64,000 nucleotides of DNA from an uncultured Devosia sp. GTDB lineage: Bacteria > Pseudomonadota > Alphaproteobacteria > Rhizobiales > Devosiaceae. A program made the position numbers and the translations under genes. The DNA lies in contig NZ_CAMLHM010000001.1 in NCBI RefSeq assembly GCF_946479885.1, positions 248,001 to 312,000 on the forward strand, given 5' to 3'. Numbering within the stretch: position 1 is the first letter of the stretch; each line of letters begins with the position of its first letter. The notes beneath the pieces are model-generated. The model was not told the DNA's origin. It made no database searches and worked only from the letters and a program-made list of their open reading frames with translations. This document shows, one piece after another, positions 60,357 through 64,000 of this stretch.

Positions 60357-61490
60357 CTACTTCCAGGTGAAGATGCGCGTCACCGAGTAGTTGAACACCG
60401 AGCTCATCAGTGCGCCGGCGAGACCGGCGACGATGGGGACGGCCCGCGCCTCGTAGATCACCGAGGCGATCGAGACGTTGGCAATGCCACCGAGCGAGCA
60501 GACCAGGTAGAAGATCAGCAGCCCCATCCACAGCTTGGCGCCGTGCAGCTTGCGATCGGCATAGGTCAGGATGTTGTTGATGAAGAAGTTCCAGGTCATG
60601 GCCGTGATGGTGGCGACCACCTGACCCACGATGAATGGCTGGGGGAAGACGCTGGTCAGCAGCCACAGCACGGTCAGGTGCACCGCAAGCCCGCTGAACC
60701 CGACCAGGGCGAAGAGCAGGAAGCTGGTGGGCAAGAGGCCACCGGTCAACTTGGACAGCCAGAGCCCGAGGAACTGCAGCACGACGAGCGGGCTCATCTT
60801 GCTTTCGCCGGAGAGGCGCTGGCGGAACACGTAGGGCACCTGGGCGATGGCCGGCGGCGTGCCCTTGCGGGCGGCGGTCACGACCAGATCGAGCAGGATC
60901 TTGAAGCCTTCGGCGGACAGCTGGGGGGCGACATCGATGAACAGGTCGCGGCGCAGCATGAAAAAGCCGCTCATCGGATCGGCCAGTTCCTGGCCGGCCA
61001 CCAGGGTCGAGAGGCGCGTGGCGAGGTTGCTGCCCCAAAGGCGCAGCGGGGAGAGCCCATCGCCGGCCGAGCCACCGCCGGCATAGCGCGACCCCACCGC
61101 GATATCGGCGCCGGCGCGCACCTTGGCGAGCATGGCCGGCAGGATGGCTTCATCATGCTGGAGGTCGCCATCCATCACCGCGACGAAGGGTGCGCTGGTG
61201 GAGAGAATGCCTTCAGCACATGCCGAGGAGAGGCCGCGCCGGCCCAGGCGCTTGATGCAGCGCACATTTTCGTGCTGCCGTGACAGCTCCCAGGCCGCGT
61301 CGGCGGTGCCATCGGGGCTGTTGTCATCAACGAAGATCAGTTCCCAGTTGATGCCAGCCAGCGCCACGCCCAGCCGGTCGACCAAAGGCGCGACATTGTC
61401 GTGCTCGTTGAAGGTGGGGACGATGATGGCCAGCTCGGGCGCCTGCCTGGTGGCGGCAGAAGTAGCGGAGGTCTTGGTCAGGACGGACAT
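60357..61490 (-). CDS. GT2 glycosyltransferase with C-terminal GtrA domain
   Basis: 377 residues. Residues 20 to about 250 are a DPM1-like family 2 glycosyltransferase: IIVPTFNEHDNVAPLVDRLG, FVDDNSPDGTAD, AVMDGDLQHDEAILP and SRYAGGG. The C-terminal part has four membrane helices of the GtrA type (FALVGFSGLAVHLTVLWLLT, TAMTWNFFINNILTY). Such proteins load a sugar on polyprenyl phosphate and help flip it. It starts eight bases after opgC, so it may decorate osmoregulated glucans. Confidence 0.9.
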   Translation of the reverse strand: MSVLTKTSATSAATRQAPELAIIVPTFNEHDNVAPLVDRLGVALAGINWELIFVDDNSPDGTADAAWELSRQHENVRCIKRLGRRGLSSACAEGILSTSAPFVAVMDGDLQHDEAILPAMLAKVRAGADIAVGSRYAGGGSAGDGLSPLRLWGSNLATRLSTLVAGQELADPMSGFFMLRRDLFIDVAPQLSAEGFKILLDLVVTAARKGTPPAIAQVPYVFRQRLSGESKMSPLVVLQFLGLWLSKLTGGLLPTSFLLFALVGFSGLAVHLTVLWLLTSVFPQPFIVGQVVATITAMTWNFFINNILTYADRKLHGAKLWMGLLIFYLVCSLGGIANVSIASVIYEARAVPIVAGLAGALMSSVFNYSVTRIFTWK

Positions 61491-61498
61491 GTCGTCTC

Positions 61499-62740
61499 CT
61501 AGGCGTGGGATGGGGCGGTGGTTCGCGTGGCGCTGCGCAGCTCGGCCGTGCGGGTCAGGACCCAGGCCAGTGCGAGCAGGACCAGCAGACCGCCGCCGAG
61601 AATGAGGCCGTCGAACAGGGGATCGGGTTGGCGGGGGGTCTTCACCACCTGCAGGAACATGCTGATCACCGTGCCGGCGGCGAACACTGCCAGCCCCTGG
61701 CGACCAAGCAGCCGGAAGGGCGCGGCCACGGGAGAGGCCGCAAGGGTCCGCATGATGGGCAGGTGGCCCAACACGTAGAACAAGGCCAGGGCATGCAGCA
61801 GGCGCGGCAGGGCCAGGAAGGTCTTGTCGAACCAGGTGATGTAGAAGGGGGCACCGGCATCGGCGATCAGGGTGAGGACGCCGCGCCCGGCCTCGCCCAG
61901 CTGGGGAATTTTGACCCAGAGCAGGACGAAGACCACAAAGGCGGCGGCAAGGCCGAACAGAGCCGGATGGTAGGGAATGAAGCGTTTGCCGGCCTTCATG
62001 GCGACGCCCGAGAGCAAGCCGACAACGAACAGGATCTGCCAGGAGAAGGGGTTGAAGAACCAGCCGCCAGAGGTCGGAAAGTTCGGCAGGTTGAGCCGGA
62101 ACTGGCCAGCGGCGGCCCAGAGGGCAACCGAGAGCACCAGCATCAGCCAGGGCCGGCGCAAGCCGACCAGCAGGAAGACCGGCGTGGCCAGCAGCAGCAT
62201 GGTGTAGAGCGGCAGGATGTTGAGATAGCCCAGCTGGTGCGTCAGCAATGGAATGCCGATCAGCGTGCTCAGGGGCTGGCCATAGATGGGGGTGATATTG
62301 TTCTTGTGCATCACCTCGGGCAGGCCGAACCAGAGCGCCGCCGCCGAGAACATGCCGAGGCACAGCATGGTGATGGTGATGTGCACGAAATAGAGCTGGC
62401 GTGCACGCGCCCAGACCTTTGATATGGCCAGCCACAGATTGCCGGACCGGAAGCCGTTGGAATAGGCCAGGCCCGCGGCCATGCCCGACATGAAGACGAA
62501 GGCTTCTGCGGCGTCGGAGAAGCCGAAATTGCGGTTGGTGAAGGTCTCGTAGATGGTGCCCGGCACGTGGTTGATGAAAATCATCATCAGGGCAATGCCC
62601 CGGAACATGTCGAGGCGCGCATCGCGACCGACCGGGGCGCCGGACGCAGCGCGCGTCGTTGCCGGCGACCAGATGGCGCGCATCCAGTTGGGGCCCAGCA
62701 GGCCGGCCGACCGGTAGGTCGTGGTATCAGGCAGGGACAT
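61499..62740 (-). CDS. opgC: OpgC family protein, glucan succinyl/acyl modification
   Basis: 413 residues with about ten membrane helices and the OpgC signatures RDARLDMFRGIALMMIFINH, NFGFSDAAEAFVFMSGMAAG and QLYFVHITITMLCLGM. OpgC transfers acyl groups to osmoregulated periplasmic glucans at the inner membrane. The ATG lies 14 bases inside the end of the opgH gene, so the two are coupled. Confidence 0.92.
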   Translation of the reverse strand: MSLPDTTTYRSAGLLGPNWMRAIWSPATTRAASGAPVGRDARLDMFRGIALMMIFINHVPGTIYETFTNRNFGFSDAAEAFVFMSGMAAGLAYSNGFRSGNLWLAISKVWARARQLYFVHITITMLCLGMFSAAALWFGLPEVMHKNNITPIYGQPLSTLIGIPLLTHQLGYLNILPLYTMLLLATPVFLLVGLRRPWLMLVLSVALWAAAGQFRLNLPNFPTSGGWFFNPFSWQILFVVGLLSGVAMKAGKRFIPYHPALFGLAAAFVVFVLLWVKIPQLGEAGRGVLTLIADAGAPFYITWFDKTFLALPRLLHALALFYVLGHLPIMRTLAASPVAAPFRLLGRQGLAVFAAGTVISMFLQVVKTPRQPDPLFDGLILGGGLLVLLALAWVLTRTAELRSATRTTAPSHA

Positions 62741-64000
62741 GGCTTGCCGCCCTCATGGTTGCCACGGGGGCTTCGGTTTCAATGGACGGGCCCGGAACAG
62801 ACCAGGCCGACAGGACGGCGCGCTGCTCGACCAGGACGGGCGGTGGCGCGATCTCGATCTCGGTGCGGAAGGGCAGCGGCAGATGGCGCGACGGGCGCGA
62901 CGTGGCCGAGACCAGCAGCGGGGCCACCATGGCCGGCAGCATGGCGGGAGCGACCCAGACCGCCACCGATGGCGCGAAGGCCAGCGTGCCACCGAGGGCC
63001 AGCGTCGCAAGGGCGACGATCCACCAGGTGGCGTGAACGGCCTCGCGAACACTCACCCAGTTCTGCCCGCGGCCGGTTGGCGGCCAACCGCCATCAAGGC
63101 CCAACAGAACCTGGGCGACCGCACGGGTCTGCAGCAGCAGCATGGTCGGCGCCAGGACGGTCGACAATGCGATCTCACCCAGCACGGACAGCAGTGTCAC
63201 GGGGGTGCCACCGAAGCGTCGGTTCTGGCCATCGACGGCGCCGCGGAGCAGGATCAGCACCTTGGGCAGTACCAGGATCGCCGCCACGACAAGACCAAGG
63301 GCCCAGACCTCGATGAGAGGGACGCCCAGGCCCGGCAGCACCGGCGGCTGATCGGGCAGCGCACCGGCCACGATGCTGATGATCAGCAGCGCCAGCCAGA
63401 GCGGCGAGGCGAGGTAGGCCATGATACCCTGGATGAAGGTGAAGCGGCTCCAGATCTTGAGGCCCGGCGCCGCCAGGAGGCGCCCATGCTGCAAGTTGCC
63501 CTGGCACCAGCGACGGTCGCGCTTGGCATATTCGATCAGGTTTTCCGGGCCTTCCTCGTAGGAACCCTCCAGCCAGGGATCGACCTCGACCTTCCAGCCG
63601 GCACGCGACAGCAGCGCGGCCTCGACATAATCGTGGCTGAGGATGTGGCCGCCAAACGGCGGGGTGCCCGACAGTTCGGGCAGGCCGCAGCTCGCCGCGA
63701 AGGCATGCATGCGAACGATGGCGTTGTGGCCCCAATAGGGCCCCTCCCGCCCCTGCATCAGCGCGGCACCGCGAGCAAAGGTGGGCGACAGGTAGGACGC
63801 CGCGAACTGGATGGAGCGGCCGAACATGGTGCGGGCATTGATGATGCGCGGCACGGTCTGCAACAGGCCGAGGTCGGGGTCAGCCTCCATGCGACGCACC
63901 ATGGCTACCATGGTCGCGCCTTCCATCAGACTATCGGCATCAAGAATGAGCGCGTAGTCATAGGCGCCGCCGGACCGGGCGACGAAGTCCTCGATATTGC
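62727..64000 (-). CDS. opgH: glucan biosynthesis glucosyltransferase H (5'-truncated by window edge)
   Basis: The C-terminal 424 codons are in the window and the start lies beyond 64000. Visible: the GT-A Asp motif ILDADSLMEG, ALMQGREGPYWGHNAIVRMH, FGGHILSHDYVEAALLSRAG, and a QxxRW-like RRWCQGNLQHGRLL, followed by membrane helices. It polymerises the beta-glucan backbone from UDP-glucose across the inner membrane. It is followed by opgC and the GT2-GtrA gene. Confidence 0.95.
   Translation of the reverse strand, partial: NIEDFVARSGGAYDYALILDADSLMEGATMVAMVRRMEADPDLGLLQTVPRIINARTMFGRSIQFAASYLSPTFARGAALMQGREGPYWGHNAIVRMHAFAASCGLPELSGTPPFGGHILSHDYVEAALLSRAGWKVEVDPWLEGSYEEGPENLIEYAKRDRRWCQGNLQHGRLLAAPGLKIWSRFTFIQGIMAYLASPLWLALLIISIVAGALPDQPPVLPGLGVPLIEVWALGLVVAAILVLPKVLILLRGAVDGQNRRFGGTPVTLLSVLGEIALSTVLAPTMLLLQTRAVAQVLLGLDGGWPPTGRGQNWVSVREAVHATWWIVALATLALGGTLAFAPSVAVWVAPAMLPAMVAPLLVSATSRPSRHLPLPFRTEIEIAPPPVLVEQRAVLSAWSVPGPSIETEAPVATMRAASHVPA

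Overview
The window is high-GC chromosomal DNA of an alphaproteobacterium in the Hyphomicrobiales, most like Devosia or a close relative. The pointers are the block murA / DUF2948 / hisD / UPF0262 / low-molecular-weight phosphatase / infA / maf / yacG, the alphaproteobacterial families DUF2948 and UPF0262, an opgH-opgC pair, and many ABC sugar transporters with LacI regulators. The genus is inference. I saw no phage, insertion sequence or CRISPR array.

Layout. 1-3.1 kb: truncated GH78 alpha-L-rhamnosidase divergent from a LacI regulator. 3.1-8.2 kb: small exported protein, then an organosulfur operon (NtaA/SnaA-type flavin monooxygenase, FMN reductase, SsuA, SsuC, SsuB). 8.5-11.1 kb: AraC regulator divergent from a BBE-type FAD oxidase. 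11.2-26.5 kb: a catabolic island with an alpha/beta hydrolase fused to a tandem SnoaL-like protein, two catabolic histidinol-dehydrogenase homologues, a bicupin, an RraA-like aldolase, an SDR, an amidase, a MalEFGK-type ABC importer and a LacI regulator. Its promoters share a palindrome close to TTGCATACGTATGCAA, at five sites in four intergenic regions. 26.9-38.2 kb: ribose-type ABC importer and an L-idonate/gluconate cluster (gluconolactonase, IdnD-like, 2-ketoacid reductase, IdnO-like, gluconokinase, GarR-like dehydrogenase, small alpha/beta-barrel protein) with two GntR-like LacI regulators and ATCGATAACA-type sites.

38.3-48.8 kb: tRNA-Phe and the housekeeping block, interrupted between DUF2948 and murA by a TetR / HlyD / ABC-2 efflux cassette. 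48.9-53.1 kb: tRNA-Thr, small secreted protein, two-component system, Tat-exported amidohydrolase. 53.3-60.2 kb: a second sugar importer (ATPase; substrate-binding protein; one polypeptide carrying both permeases), a GntR/FCD regulator and an enolase-superfamily sugar-acid dehydratase. 60.3-64 kb: a polyprenyl-sugar type glycosyltransferase with GtrA domain, OpgC and the C-terminal part of OpgH (osmoregulated periplasmic glucans).

Together this is a scavenger's carbon and sulfur toolkit around a conserved core. Short palindromic repeats are scattered through it. One pair lies in frame inside the amidase gene, and another set brackets a DUF559 nuclease gene.
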